From the IMG/VR virus record IMGVR_UViG_3300012924_000026, positions 1 to 25,187 of that record: a DNA stretch of 25,187 nt, one strand, 5' to 3'. This DNA is from a virus. Made by a program: the position numbers and the translations under genes. Position 1 is the stretch's first letter, and each line of letters opens with the position of its first letter. The notes under the pieces are model-generated. The model worked only from the letters and a program-made list of their open reading frames with translations, had not been told where the DNA came from and searched no databases. Positions 14,170 through 21,269 of this stretch are shown piece by piece.

Positions 14170-14195
14170 CCGCCGCTGGTATGGGGCGGGTTTTT
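14170..14195 (+). terminator. intrinsic terminator of the plus-strand unit
   Basis: CCGCC (14170-14174) pairs with GGCGG (14185-14189), followed by TTTTT (14191-14195). It stands between this unit and the convergent helicase gene ending at 14196, so it also insulates the two. Confidence 0.7.
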
Positions 14196-15656
14196 CTATT
14201 CCTGATCCGGGTGGATGGTCCGATACTCAATGCGCGGCTTCGGACCGCCACTTTGCACCTCTTGGCGCTCCACCTGCTTCTCCAACATCAGACTTTCGAG
14301 GGCCTTATCGAGCGCGGCCTTGGCAACATTATTTTGGAAGCACTCGCCAATAATTACGGTCCGGCTGCACCAAATTTCGGCGCTGCGCAGGTAATTTAGC
14401 AGTCTTTGAGCATCTTCAGACCGCTTAATTTCCTGTTCCTGATTAGTCTGCGGCCCAAACACCATATGCACGGACTGTGCGTAGTAATCCATCCATGCCG
14501 CAGCGGCTGTCAGGTGGTCAACATTGATTTGATCGAGCCTATCCGTCATAGCGAACAAACCAGCAATGCGCAGCGCCATAGGCGCCCGCCGTTGCAGCAA
14601 TCCGCTAATCATTTCGCCGCCAGGATGCGCATTCGAGTATTGCCCGTAAATCTTGGCGAAATAGGCGCGCGCCTGCTGGCTCAAAGTGATATACCGCTGC
14701 ACGCCGTCATGCGGGTAGCCGCAAAGCCCGTGTCGAATGATGCTGGTGAACTTTCCCGCATACATGAACACCGTAGTGTCATTGGTTCGGGCTGGGAATG
14801 GGATACTGCCGCGTCTCTCGGCCCAGAACACCAAGAACCGATTGGCAAACCCGTTAGTCATTTCACCGGCCGACATTTTATCGCGTAATTCGGTCGGGGT
14901 GATGCTTCCATGCAATGCGATATGCGGCCGCGATGCCCAGATGCGGCTAGATTTCGTCGCCGGCTTCAAACTGTTGCCGTCCCATGCATCGCGCAATGCG
15001 GATGACAGCGTATTCCCTTCGCGCTTGGCCTGAGCAAGAATATTGGCGAACTCTGACTCAATCACAAACAGCCGCTTGTCGTCAATTGAGGGGATCTGTT
15101 CTTTGCCCTCTTTATAGCCGTCATGGATCATTACGACCAGACCTTCACGGCTAGATAATCCGCCCGAGTGATCTTTCGGAACTAAATCAGGTTCGGCCTC
15201 TCCAATTTCCTGCGCCACGCGCATCAGCAAGTCTTTCGACATGCCTTTGCCGCCTTTGTAGCTGCGGCCTACATGCAGCGTGAATAATCTCAGGTGGTGC
15301 CATCCATCACCGACATGAATAACGCGGTTGCGCCCCATCGCAGCCGATAGCCAGGTCATTGCGGAAGCCATAGCAGCAACCGGGTTCACTTCGGTCCCGT
15401 TCGCCGCCTGTTGCGCTAATTCACCCAGCACGCCATAGAACATTTCTTTTGTCGGTTCCGGTGGCGGGATTACGCTATCCCAAACCTCTGCCGCCTCTGA
15501 TTCCGGGCGTGGATCGCGCGGTGTCTCCAAGTCTAAGTAAGGCTCATATCCCTGCTGCGGATAATCGGCTTCTGTCGGGTCTGGTGCGGCCTCCCTTGCC
15601 GAGTTGCGTGCTTTGGGGGGAATTACCCTAACATCATCAAGCGGCGGGGCATTCAT
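14196..15656 (-). CDS. DUF3987-like replicative helicase/primase-type protein
   Basis: A 486-residue protein. After an 80-residue polar N-terminus, the core matches the DUF3987 group found in phage and plasmid replication modules: a phosphate-loop-like G-R-S-Y-K-G-G-K-G-M-S (130-140), an acidic strand L-F-V-I-E-S-E-F (196-203, Walker B position), A-L-R-D-A-W-D-G and a helical R-R-A-P-M-A-L-R-I-A-G-L-F C-terminal half. The loop differs from the canonical G-x4-G-K-[ST], so ATP use should not be assumed. It ends the early minus operon and is coupled to the upstream gene by ATGA. It is likely the main replication protein. Confidence 0.7.
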   Translation of the reverse strand: MNAPPLDDVRVIPPKARNSAREAAPDPTEADYPQQGYEPYLDLETPRDPRPESEAAEVWDSVIPPPEPTKEMFYGVLGELAQQAANGTEVNPVAAMASAMTWLSAAMGRNRVIHVGDGWHHLRLFTLHVGRSYKGGKGMSKDLLMRVAQEIGEAEPDLVPKDHSGGLSSREGLVVMIHDGYKEGKEQIPSIDDKRLFVIESEFANILAQAKREGNTLSSALRDAWDGNSLKPATKSSRIWASRPHIALHGSITPTELRDKMSAGEMTNGFANRFLVFWAERRGSIPFPARTNDTTVFMYAGKFTSIIRHGLCGYPHDGVQRYITLSQQARAYFAKIYGQYSNAHPGGEMISGLLQRRAPMALRIAGLFAMTDRLDQINVDHLTAAAAWMDYYAQSVHMVFGPQTNQEQEIKRSEDAQRLLNYLRSAEIWCSRTVIIGECFQNNVAKAALDKALESLMLEKQVERQEVQSGGPKPRIEYRTIHPDQE

Positions 15657-15874
15657 GAATCGTAGAAACCGGCTTCACAATGCGCGGCATCTACGACAAG
15701 CAAACGCCCAGAAACGCCTTTTGGTTTCGATTCCGGAGACCATCTAGGATATTGCCTGACGCCGCTAGTTTTGCAGCGCGGCATTTCAGGCTTCAATATT
15801 GGGTCAACGCGCCAGATATGGCGGCAGCGTTTCGGGTCAAATCTCTTTACGGTGATATCCGTAATTGATGCCAT
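15653..15874 (-). CDS. 73-residue protein before helicase gene
   Basis: The ATG at 15874 is chosen because GGAGG lies 6 nt upstream; an in-frame ATG at 15916 has no such site. Seen: I-T-D-I-T-V-K-R-F-D-P-K-R-C-R-H-I-W, K-P-E-M-P-R-C, and a final A-H-C-E-A-G-F-Y-D-S. Three Cys and two His suggest metal binding. It overlaps the helicase start (ATGA). No family is recognised. The 109 nt upstream, between it and the previous gene, hold no gene. Confidence 0.6.
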   Translation of the reverse strand: MASITDITVKRFDPKRCRHIWRVDPILKPEMPRCKTSGVRQYPRWSPESKPKGVSGRLLVVDAAHCEAGFYDS

Positions 15875-15983
15875 TGAATCCTCCAGTGAGCCAGAGAAAG
15901 CCGGCCCTCCCGACACGCTGGTTCGTGGCTGTCCCCTGTGGAGCTACCGCAGGGTTAGGGAGGCGGTTACTTCATGAATGATT

Positions 15984-16202
15984 CTACGCCCCGCCCTCCC
16001 CCTCCACAACCGCAGCCCTACCGGCGTCCGTCAGCCTCACGAAGTAGGCATTTATCCCGTATTCGATCAGAGGCACCGGCAGGCCCATTAGAGCATTCAC
16101 AGCCTTAATCGGCACACTGCGCCGCCCATGGTTATGCGAAATCATCTTAGGCCCGCTGCGGAGCGCCTGGAGGGTCTTTAGCTGGGAGGGCGTCAGCTTC
16201 AT
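15984..16202 (-). CDS. small winged-helix-like protein
   Basis: A 72-residue protein with ATG 16202 overlapping the previous stop. The pattern L-T-P-S-Q-L-K-T-L-Q-A-L, a middle helix with V-N-A-L-M, then Y-F-V-R-L-T-D-A-G-R-A-A-V resembles a compact winged-helix fold (last strand and wing). It could be a DNA-binding regulator of the operon. This is a pattern-based guess. Confidence 0.55.
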   Translation of the reverse strand: MKLTPSQLKTLQALRSGPKMISHNHGRRSVPIKAVNALMGLPVPLIEYGINAYFVRLTDAGRAAVVEGEGGA

Positions 16203-16378
16203 TTCAAGCCGCACTGGACCCGAAAGTCACGGACAGCATTTTCATACTCCTGCACCGTAAACTCCATCCCAGCGCGCGCCTCGATCCAATCCGTCCGCAT
16301 CCTCTCGAACCGGTCCTGTTTGTAGAGGTCTTCGACGGAGCGGCCGACGCGGGCTTGCTTCTTGAATTGGCGCCTCAC
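16199..16378 (-). CDS. 59-residue protein, GTG start
   Basis: GTG at 16378 overlaps the previous stop (GTGA) and its TGA overlaps the next ATG, so it fills a gap in a chain of coupled genes. It is strongly charged and mostly helical: R-R-Q-F-K-K-Q-A-R, E-D-L-Y-K-Q-D-R-F-E-R-M-R, then F-T-V-Q-E-Y-E-N-A-V. No family is recognised. It is easily missed because of the GTG start. Confidence 0.6.
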   Translation of the reverse strand: MRRQFKKQARVGRSVEDLYKQDRFERMRTDWIEARAGMEFTVQEYENAVRDFRVQCGLK

Positions 16379-16638
16379 TTGTTCTTCTCCCGTAATGGAC
16401 TTCCGATTGCATTGGGGATACGACCAAGAAAATCCATCACTATCTTCCGATGAGAATCATCCTTTGGCAATTTACGCATTGTGCGTATCAGCATCGCAAC
16501 AAGATTTTCTTTGTCGCGGCTCAGGTCCCTAATCAAAACATTCTCTGCTTCTGTTTCATCACGGCTTTCAATATCAACAATAAATGAGCGGCGCGTTCCG
16601 CAAGTCGGGCAAGCGTTGCTGCTGGCTCTTATGTTCAT
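16375..16638 (-). CDS. small protein with N-terminal Cys-x2-Cys
   Basis: An 87-residue protein with ATG 16638 overlapping the previous stop. The first part has A-C-P-T-C-G-T-R-R, a half zinc finger. The rest is helical and charged (E-A-E-N-V-L-I-R-D-L-S-R-D-K-E-N-L), possibly a dimerising coil. No family is recognised. Confidence 0.6.
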   Translation of the reverse strand: MNIRASSNACPTCGTRRSFIVDIESRDETEAENVLIRDLSRDKENLVAMLIRTMRKLPKDDSHRKIVMDFLGRIPNAIGSPLREKNK

Positions 16639-16862
16639 GCCTTGATGACTCCTTGGCGACAAAGATTAGACGTTGCAAATGGTCCAAGATATGATTCTCG
16701 TATCGCACGCGCCGCCATGTAATACCCGGCCGAGTAAACCTGATTCTTGATACACTTCTCAAGATCAGGAGTGGCAGCCCCAAGAGACTGCATGGCGGCC
16801 AAATGGTACTTGCGACCATTTAGCATGTTGTAACGATAGCGGCCAAGCTGGTTTGAGTTCAT
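16635..16862 (-). CDS. 75-residue protein, unknown function
   Basis: ATG 16862 overlaps the nuclease gene stop. It is basic with Tyr/Asn-rich start (Q-L-G-R-Y-R-Y-N-M-L-N-G-R-K) and an A-A-R-A-I-R-E-S-Y helix; two Cys are scattered. It sits right after the DUF1064-like gene and may act with it (context only). Confidence 0.55.
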   Translation of the reverse strand: MNSNQLGRYRYNMLNGRKYHLAAMQSLGAATPDLEKCIKNQVYSAGYYMAARAIRESYLGPFATSNLCRQGVIKA

Positions 16863-17311
16863 AGGCCTATAAACTCTCCTTTCTTTCTGGTTATTACTTC
16901 AATCTTTACCGGGAATAAAGCCTCGACCTGTTTCCGCTTCAAAACGAAGATCGGATGCAGCGGACCGCCTTTGAAATCGAGATAGCGCACAACTCCATCA
17001 TCGTATCCTTGCGGGTAGCCGGAATAGAACACGGCGAAATCGCAGCGATACACAATATTTCCTGGCAGGTGAAATGGAACTTGACGCAGAAAATAGGCTA
17101 TTCCTCCGGCCGATTGCATCATGCTCAGACGGTCGTATAGTGCAGCCTCGCCCTTGGATGCGAACTTGGCGCCATTGCTGGTAGTCGGTTGTGCGTGAAA
17201 CTTGTTCTGTTGCTTGCGCTCTTCAACTGCTGCGGCAACGCCATTGACCAATTTCTTCTGCTTGGCATTATGCCGATTCAGGTCCTCTTGGGACCAACGA
17301 ACGCTAGCCAT
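16859..17311 (-). CDS. DUF1064-like nuclease
   Basis: A 150-residue protein with the DUF1064 layout: a conserved helix with K-F-A-S-K-G-E-A-A-L-Y-D-R-L, a hydrophobic strand I-A-Y-F-L-R-Q-V-P-F-H-L, the metal-site-like C-D-F-A-V-F-Y and Y-L-D-F-K-G-G, and a last K-R-K-Q-V-E-A-L-F-P-V-K-I segment. Family knowledge: this is a restriction-endonuclease-fold group, thought to be Holliday-junction or other DNA nucleases in phages. The acidic residues and the Lys of D-F-K are present, so it is probably active. The N-terminus is basic. Confidence 0.75.
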   Translation of the reverse strand: MASVRWSQEDLNRHNAKQKKLVNGVAAAVEERKQQNKFHAQPTTSNGAKFASKGEAALYDRLSMMQSAGGIAYFLRQVPFHLPGNIVYRCDFAVFYSGYPQGYDDGVVRYLDFKGGPLHPIFVLKRKQVEALFPVKIEVITRKKGEFIGL

Positions 17312-17331
17312 TCCAAATCTCCCGCCACGAT

Positions 17332-17694
17332 TTAGCGGCCATGGGTTAGGCGCATCGCCGCAACCTGTTCCGGATTCTCATCCCGCCAAGCCTGCCAACT
17401 CGGATGCGTTAGCTTCCATTCAATCCATGCGGCAACATCCGGCTTAGCATTGAACGGTTCCAGCGTATCGGCACACCGCTGACAGGCTTGACATTCCAAT
17501 ATCTCGGAATAAGCCAAGTGTTTCGAGCAGAAGAACAGACCGCAACCGTTATCGCCGCCATAAGCCTTTTCGCCGCAGACATGCGAGAGACCGCGATCAA
17601 TCTCCGTGCTGCAATCCGGATGGTCACATACCGCAGGAACCGCATAGCCGATGTCGCGGTTCCAATTACTATCAAAGCCGAGACTCCATCCCAT
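17332..17694 (-). CDS. Cys-rich protein of a common phage family
   Basis: A 120-residue protein from ATG 17694 (GGAGG upstream; an earlier start would run into the previous gene). The start M-G-W-S-L-G-F-D-S-N-W-N-R-D-I-G-Y is familiar from many phages, followed by C-D-H-P-D-C, S-H-V-C-G, G-C-G-L-F-F-C-S-K-H and C-Q-A-C-Q-R-C, clearly several zinc sites. The C-terminal half is a Trp-rich tail (W-I-E-W-K-L-T-H-P-S-W). Function is unknown; zinc ribbons suggest nucleic-acid or protein contact. Confidence 0.7.
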   Translation of the reverse strand: MGWSLGFDSNWNRDIGYAVPAVCDHPDCSTEIDRGLSHVCGEKAYGGDNGCGLFFCSKHLAYSEILECQACQRCADTLEPFNAKPDVAAWIEWKLTHPSWQAWRDENPEQVAAMRLTHGR

Positions 17695-17695
17695 A

Positions 17696-17947
17696 TTACT
17701 TCCTCCCCGCAACGCCGTCTGTTTCGGTGGGTGGCGGCCTGCGCAGAGACGCCAGGTTATCGTTCAGGAACCCACGAATCACACGAGCGCAGAATTCAAT
17801 GAACGATTTTCTATCCCCGGTTTCGTGGCAGATGTCCATTGCGCATTCCACCAATGCAGAGCGCATGCAAGAGCCCGATGCGCTATCGGAAATATCTGAC
17901 CACACCATAACTTCGATCTTACTGCGCATATCTTCGTATTCGCTCAT
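17696..17947 (-). CDS. 83-residue helical protein
   Basis: Starts at ATG 17947 (ATGA overlap). It is acidic at the start (E-Y-E-D-M-R-S-K-I-E-V-M-V-W), then a helix with C-M-R-S-A-L-V-E-C-A-M-D-I-C-H-E. The C-terminus is Pro- and Arg-rich. Four Cys are present. Not recognised; gene order and coupling support it. Confidence 0.6.
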   Translation of the reverse strand: MSEYEDMRSKIEVMVWSDISDSASGSCMRSALVECAMDICHETGDRKSFIEFCARVIRGFLNDNLASLRRPPPTETDGVAGRK

Positions 17948-18129
17948 TTAGATTCCTCCGACACGATGCGGTAGGCGATGATGTCGTAATCACCCTGATT
18001 GTGTCTCCATATCCATCGATTCGCGCGATTAGGGCCGCTCGTTGAAGGATCGCAACGGAATCGAACTATCACAGCCTGGCTTGCTGGCACCGGCCGTTTG
18101 CCGCCATTGAATTTAATCCACTCGCTCAT
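17944..18129 (-). CDS. small protein, common phage pattern (W-I-K-F-N-G-G)
   Basis: A 61-residue protein that I recognise as a pattern in many phages: W-I-K-F-N-G-G-K-R-P-V-P near the start, V-I-V-R-F-R strand, and Y-D-I-I-A-Y-R-I at the end. Its function is unknown. ATGA overlaps connect it on the downstream side. Confidence 0.65.
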   Translation of the reverse strand: MSEWIKFNGGKRPVPASQAVIVRFRCDPSTSGPNRANRWIWRHNQGDYDIIAYRIVSEESK

Positions 18130-18341
18130 TCTATCGGCCCCTCATAGTCGGGGCAGGTTTCGGCGGTCAGCAATAAAGCGCGAACTGCCTCTGCATCATC
18201 TGGCCGAACCTCGTTGTAATGCCCGGCCCAACACTTGGCGCCACCTTCTGGCCCGCATCCTGGATAGCTACTGTTTGGGTCGCCCGTATTGATAGAATCC
18301 CAATCGAAATGCTTGCAGAAGATGCACAATTTTTCGCTCAT
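18126..18341 (-). CDS. Cys-rich protein (possible zinc binder)
   Basis: A 71-residue protein: L-C-I-F-C-K-H-F-D-W-D at the start, then P-G-C-G-P, A-K-C-W-A-G-H and a late T-C-P-D-Y-E. Five or six Cys with two His suggest one or two metal sites. It overlaps neighbours by 4 nt on both sides. No family is recognised. Confidence 0.6.
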   Translation of the reverse strand: MSEKLCIFCKHFDWDSINTGDPNSSYPGCGPEGGAKCWAGHYNEVRPDDAEAVRALLLTAETCPDYEGPIE

Positions 18342-18601
18342 TTCGCCTCCCTCGGCCCAAGCGGACCATTTTTCAGAGACCAGCCGTAGCGTGCATGTTC
18401 CGAAAACAAAAAATATTCAACTGGTAACGCCGCGTACCAAATAACCAGGCCATAGCCATAACCGGGCATGAAGGCTGAAATCCTATCTTCTTTCCAGTTT
18501 CCCTCAGCTATAAGAGGAAATTTACGCTGAAAGTACGCATAATCCCAGCCAGCAATAACTGGCGCCGAAACCAGATAGCCGATGATGTTGAATAATTTCA
18601 T
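18338..18601 (-). CDS. small membrane protein with two helices
   Basis: An 87-residue protein with two hydrophobic stretches: about residues 3-24 (F-N-I-I-G-Y-L-V-S-A-P-V-I-A-G-W) and about 46-66 (G-Y-G-Y-G-L-V-I-W-Y-A-A-L-P-V-E-Y-F-L-F), separated by a charged loop. GGGAGGCG precedes the ATG. It sits among soluble early proteins, so a role in host membrane takeover or superinfection exclusion is possible (inference). Confidence 0.6.
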   Translation of the reverse strand: MKLFNIIGYLVSAPVIAGWDYAYFQRKFPLIAEGNWKEDRISAFMPGYGYGLVIWYAALPVEYFLFSEHARYGWSLKNGPLGPREAK

Positions 18602-18633
18602 CTCGCCTCCCTAAACTCTGCGTCACTGTTCAT
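18598..18633 (-). CDS. 11-codon mini-cistron bridging two genes
   Basis: ATG 18633 overlaps the TGA of the 106-residue gene (ATGA) and its own TGA overlaps the next ATG (ATGA). The peptide would be M-N-S-D-A-E-F-R-E-A-R. The GGGAGGCG site for the next gene lies within it. It may be a coupling peptide or the relic of a longer gene. Confidence 0.3.
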   Translation of the reverse strand: MNSDAEFREAR

Positions 18634-18950
18634 TTCCTACGCCTCTCCATCAAAGCCGCCGAAGCCGCCTCAAGCGCCTCGGCTTCCAATTCGTTCCGCG
18701 CTTCGTCCAATGCCCTGTTGCGATCCCGTTCGTACAGATATTGCAGTTCCAGAACACGTTCAGTCCTATCTAGCAATGCCTCTGTATCGCCGCGTGAAAT
18801 CCTGGCATCCTCGTATAGCTGTGCGGCATGCTGAGATTGCGTCAGGTACTGAGCGGTTCGGCCGTTATCGCGGTGATCTCTGGCAATGGCTGCTGTAGCA
18901 TGAGCGGCCATCGTTAGGCCTCGGAATTTGGCGCGTTCGGCGGCTGTCAC
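18630..18950 (-). CDS. helical, Ala/Arg/Glu-rich protein
   Basis: A 106-residue protein with a GTG start (18950, GTGA overlap). The sequence is almost wholly charged helix (E-R-V-L-E-L-Q-Y-L-Y-E-R-D-R-N-R-A-L-D-E-A) and probably forms a coiled coil. No Cys. The function is unknown; similar coiled coil early proteins often bind host factors. Confidence 0.55.
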   Translation of the reverse strand: MTAAERAKFRGLTMAAHATAAIARDHRDNGRTAQYLTQSQHAAQLYEDARISRGDTEALLDRTERVLELQYLYERDRNRALDEARNELEAEALEAASAALMERRRK

Positions 18951-19147
18951 GATTCCGCCTCATCCTTCCCGCGCCAAACAGGAATACCGGCTGCGATTCG
19001 CCTCAACTCATACGATCCAGCCCCACGATTAAACGCCGTCTCGCACTCAGCCGAGCAGAGGCACGGTTCGGGCAGTTCGTCGGACGAATATGGGGGATCG
19101 AAGCCGGGGACGGGGCGGTGGCAGATTAGACAGGTTGGATGGGTCAT
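18947..19147 (-). CDS. small Cys-rich protein
   Basis: A 66-residue protein: C-L-I-C-H-R-P-V-P-G at the start, then P-C-L-C-S-A-E-C-E-T. Four to six Cys in C-x2-C pairs indicate a zinc ribbon. ATGA/GTGA overlaps on both sides. Family not certain. Confidence 0.65.
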   Translation of the reverse strand: MTHPTCLICHRPVPGFDPPYSSDELPEPCLCSAECETAFNRGAGSYELRRIAAGIPVWRGKDEAES

Positions 19148-19326
19148 TTCACTTCTCCTGTCTGCGGGTTGGCCAATAACCGTTCGGCTTCTTGCATGCC
19201 GCCCAGAACGTGCGCAACATAAATCTCTCGGCTAGCAATGTCTGTGACTTCAGCTTTAGACCATCCCGGATTCATACGGTCGAAATATTCGTAAGCCTTT
19301 GCGCTCCAGTCAATCGGACTATTCAT
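19144..19326 (-). CDS. 60-residue protein, unknown function
   Basis: A small protein with an ATGA overlap on both sides, rich in aromatic residues in the first part (W-S-A-K-A-Y-E-Y-F-D-R-M-N-P-G-W) and helical after. No Cys, no clear motif. It lies directly between the GIY-YIG-like and the Cys-rich gene. Confidence 0.55.
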   Translation of the reverse strand: MNSPIDWSAKAYEYFDRMNPGWSKAEVTDIASREIYVAHVLGGMQEAERLLANPQTGEVK

Positions 19327-19640
19327 TGTTTATCCCCCGGCCTGCGGGTTTGGTTGGCGGCATGCGCACGATTGAGTCTAATTTGTTTTACTTCGCCGGT
19401 AATTGTTAGGCGGATCAATCCATCGGTATCATCAAACCATTCGCCAGAAAGACGCCGACCATCAAAAAGTATATGTAGGGCTTTCTCTAAATTACAGCCG
19501 CCCAAGAATTTCTTGCAAAATATGACTGGCCGGCCAAGTTCATTTTTGAGCGAACGAAGCCTATATTTAATATTCAGTGTCCAGCCAATCTTGACGTTGT
19601 TGTTAGATGGGTCCAGAACGATATAAACGTAACTATTCAC
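19323..19640 (-). CDS. GIY-YIG/T5orf172-like protein
   Basis: A 105-residue protein that starts M-N-S-Y-V-Y-I-V-L-D, matching the GIY-YIG strand pair, then V-K-I-G-W-T (the second half of the motif), R-Y-R-L-R-S-L with the conserved Arg, and F-D-G-R-R-L-S-G-E-W-F with the catalytic-position Glu. This is the T5orf172/MUG113 style of short GIY-YIG proteins. They include homing and host-attack nucleases, but many are of unknown role. It follows the Cro-like gene (ATGA) and so is expressed early. Confidence 0.7.
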   Translation of the reverse strand: MNSYVYIVLDPSNNNVKIGWTLNIKYRLRSLKNELGRPVIFCKKFLGGCNLEKALHILFDGRRLSGEWFDDTDGLIRLTITGEVKQIRLNRAHAANQTRRPGDKQ

Positions 19641-19831
19641 CGTGTCTGCCTCTGTGCCAATTTCACCGCCTCGGTTATGCGGTCTGCGCGCAGCAATGCG
19701 GCAATAACACGATCCTCAATGCGCGGCGGCAGATCATCTGGCCAGCCATAAATAGCTTGATGTTTTATCCCGATGGCCTGCGCCAAATTCAGGACCGTTC
19801 CGAAACACTTGATAGCGCGTGCTTTCTCCAT
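19637..19831 (-). CDS. Cro-like repressor (regulator 1)
   Basis: A 64-residue protein from ATG 19831. The pattern F-G-T-V-L-N-L-A-Q-A-I-G-I-K-H-Q-A-I-Y-G-W is a typical Cro helix-turn-helix, with an R-I-E-D-R-V-I-A-A-L-L dimer helix after it. A longer frame from 19993 would run through the operator and is rejected. It is first in the minus-strand early operon ending at the helicase, and its promoter region overlaps a perfect operator palindrome, so it probably represses its own operon. Confidence 0.8.
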   Translation of the reverse strand: MEKARAIKCFGTVLNLAQAIGIKHQAIYGWPDDLPPRIEDRVIAALLRADRITEAVKLAQRQTR

Positions 19832-19854
19832 AAGTCGAGTATGCCAGCAGTGTA

Positions 19855-19923
19855 ATACTTGCGCAAGTATCATTAAATTGTCCGAATATAACAATGAAAT
19901 TGACTTGCAAGCGCAATTGCAAG
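19855..19923. promoter_or_regulatory. operator region 1 with CTTGC/GCAAG half-sites
   Basis: ATACTTGCGCAAGTAT (19855-19870) is a perfect 16-bp palindrome. CTTGCAAG lies at 19904-19911, GCAATTGC at 19913-19920 and GCAAG at 19919-19923. The gap between the divergent genes at 19831 and 19973 holds nothing else. These are probably sites for the Cro-like proteins. Confidence 0.7.
19866..19894 (-). promoter_or_regulatory. candidate early promoter for regulator 1 operon
   Basis: On the minus strand TTGTTA (19894-19889), a 17-nt spacer, then GATACT (19871-19866). The -10 lies inside the 16-bp palindrome, so a bound repressor would block it. Each hexamer matches four of six consensus bases, so it is a moderate promoter. 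Confidence 0.5.
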
Positions 19924-19972
19924 GCGCTAATCTCTCCCTCACTGAAGAAGCAGAACGAATTGGAGAAGGGAA

Positions 19973-20152
19973 ATGAATATGAAGAACGAGCAAGACATAA
20001 CGGTGCTTCTAGCCGCCCTTAAAAATGCCGCAGCGGCTTTGGCAGTCATAGCCAATAGCTCGCAGAACTCTAGAGCTTTTGCGCTTGAATCATTTCACAA
20101 GGCGCAGTTGGTAATCAAGGCATTTAGAGGCAAAGAAGTTGCACGGTCATGA
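19973..20152 (+). CDS. 59-residue helical protein, first of right operon
   Basis: ATG 19973 with GGAGAAGGG upstream. The stop overlaps the next ATG. It is Ala-rich and helical (L-L-A-A-L-K-N-A-A-A-A-L-A-V-I-A) with a K-A-F-R-G-K tail. It is first in the plus-strand unit, so it is an early gene, but nothing shows its role. Confidence 0.6.
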   Translation: MNMKNEQDITVLLAALKNAAAALAVIANSSQNSRAFALESFHKAQLVIKAFRGKEVARS

Positions 20153-20436
20153 GTTATGACATATGCGAAAAATGTCGCAAGCATGGGCCAGTTTCTGGAA
20201 TGGCGGTTATCGCGTGTAGTGATGACCGAACTATTTGTCCTAGGGCACCATCAGAGTTTTTCAAGAATTTATTGGGGCAAATACCAAGTAGGTCATACCG
20301 GACAAACATAGTCTGTGAACTTGGCGAAACTGGCGTGGATGATCCTCTTTTCGGCTGCGTGAAATGCGGCGCTGAATATGACGGCGATTCAGCAAAAGAT
20401 CATGAACGGAAATGCCTAGAGGGACGCAAACCATGA
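20149..20436 (+). CDS. Cys-rich zinc-finger-like protein
   Basis: A 95-residue protein: I-C-E-K-C-R-K-H-G-P at the start and F-G-C-V-K-C-G-A-E-Y with D-H-E-R-K-C-L near the end; several pairs of Cys. Two metal sites are likely, one in each half. ATGA overlap with the upstream gene. Confidence 0.65.
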   Translation: MSYDICEKCRKHGPVSGMAVIACSDDRTICPRAPSEFFKNLLGQIPSRSYRTNIVCELGETGVDDPLFGCVKCGAEYDGDSAKDHERKCLEGRKP

Positions 20437-20489
20437 ACCGCCATTCGCAGTCGTCACAAGCCTAACCGCCCGCACTGAGGGGGTAGAAG

Positions 20490-21020
20490 ATGAATAACGT
20501 TTTGACATTGGCTGATTGTGAGCGCCGCAAGTTGGAAGTCGCGCAAGACATTAAGAGCGCGAAAGAGCAATCTGCCAAGATTTTGCAAAGTCTGGAATTT
20601 GAATGGCGCGAGGCAGACAGGCAGGCGCGCTACATCGTGGATAACATTGACTCGGCCAAGATATTGCTAGCCGAACATGTCATCAATGTTGGCGGTCTAT
20701 ACGAAAAGGCCGGAGACGAAAAATCCGCCGTCCGAGAGCAAGCCATCAAGTATCTGTTGGATGGCGGAAAGTCCCTGAAATCGGCCTATGTTGGCACCAA
20801 GGATTACGATAGATGGCATGGTCAGGCCATCGAGTGTGAATATGGCATGGGTCCGCGCCATGGCTCAGTCATATTTCGGATTGAGCTTGTTCGGGAACAG
20901 AGACAGCGTGAAGGCCTGTTAAGCGCAGAAGAAATCGACGCCGCTATTTACTACCTTCGCAATCTGGAACGCATTCAAGCCCTGCACCAGCAGACCAAGA
21001 CTGCGCAGATCGCCCCCTAA
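20490..21020 (+). CDS. helical phage protein with G-P-R-H-G-S motif
   Basis: A 176-residue protein. The first 80 residues are coiled coil (E-R-R-K-L-E-V-A-Q-D-I-K-S-A-K-E-Q). The middle contains a motif I know from many phage proteins (Y-G-M-G-P-R-H-G-S-V-I-F-R-I-E-L), of unknown function. The last part is helical and Gln-rich. It starts 53 nt after the previous stop with GGGGGTAG upstream. Confidence 0.65.
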   Translation: MNNVLTLADCERRKLEVAQDIKSAKEQSAKILQSLEFEWREADRQARYIVDNIDSAKILLAEHVINVGGLYEKAGDEKSAVREQAIKYLLDGGKSLKSAYVGTKDYDRWHGQAIECEYGMGPRHGSVIFRIELVREQRQREGLLSAEEIDAAIYYLRNLERIQALHQQTKTAQIAP

Positions 21021-21032
21021 CCGGACAACCCC

Positions 21033-21269
21033 ATGAACCGCCAACTCAACGCCACCACCTGCATTTCCGGCAAGAACAATATCCTCGTCATCGAATACAC
21101 GCGCCATGCGAATCGCGTTGACGGCGTTGATGATGACTTCGAGATTGAGCGCGCTAGCATGTTCGCCGATCCTCACGACAGGCAATTGCTGCCGGCAATT
21201 AAGCGGCATCCGCAGTGGTTGAAGATGGTTACGGATCGGGTAGTGGCGCAGATCGGTATCGACGGGTGA
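21033..21269 (+). CDS. 78-residue protein, unknown function
   Basis: ATG 21033, 12 nt after the previous stop. It shows N-I-L-V-I-E-Y-T-R-H-A-N-R-V-D-G-V-D-D-D-F-E and W-L-K-M-V-T-D-R-V-V-A-Q, a compact alpha/beta pattern. The acidic patch V-D-D-D is notable. No family is recognised. Confidence 0.55.
   Translation: MNRQLNATTCISGKNNILVIEYTRHANRVDGVDDDFEIERASMFADPHDRQLLPAIKRHPQWLKMVTDRVVAQIGIDG

Noticed and set aside
19900-19931. Plus-strand promoter TTGACT...GCTAAT for the right operon
   Set aside because: The spacer would be 20 nt and the -10 match is weak. A promoter must exist nearby, but I cannot fix it.
19832-19993. N-terminal extension of regulator 1 to 19993
   Set aside because: It would read through the operator palindrome and the promoter; the Cro pattern begins at 19831.
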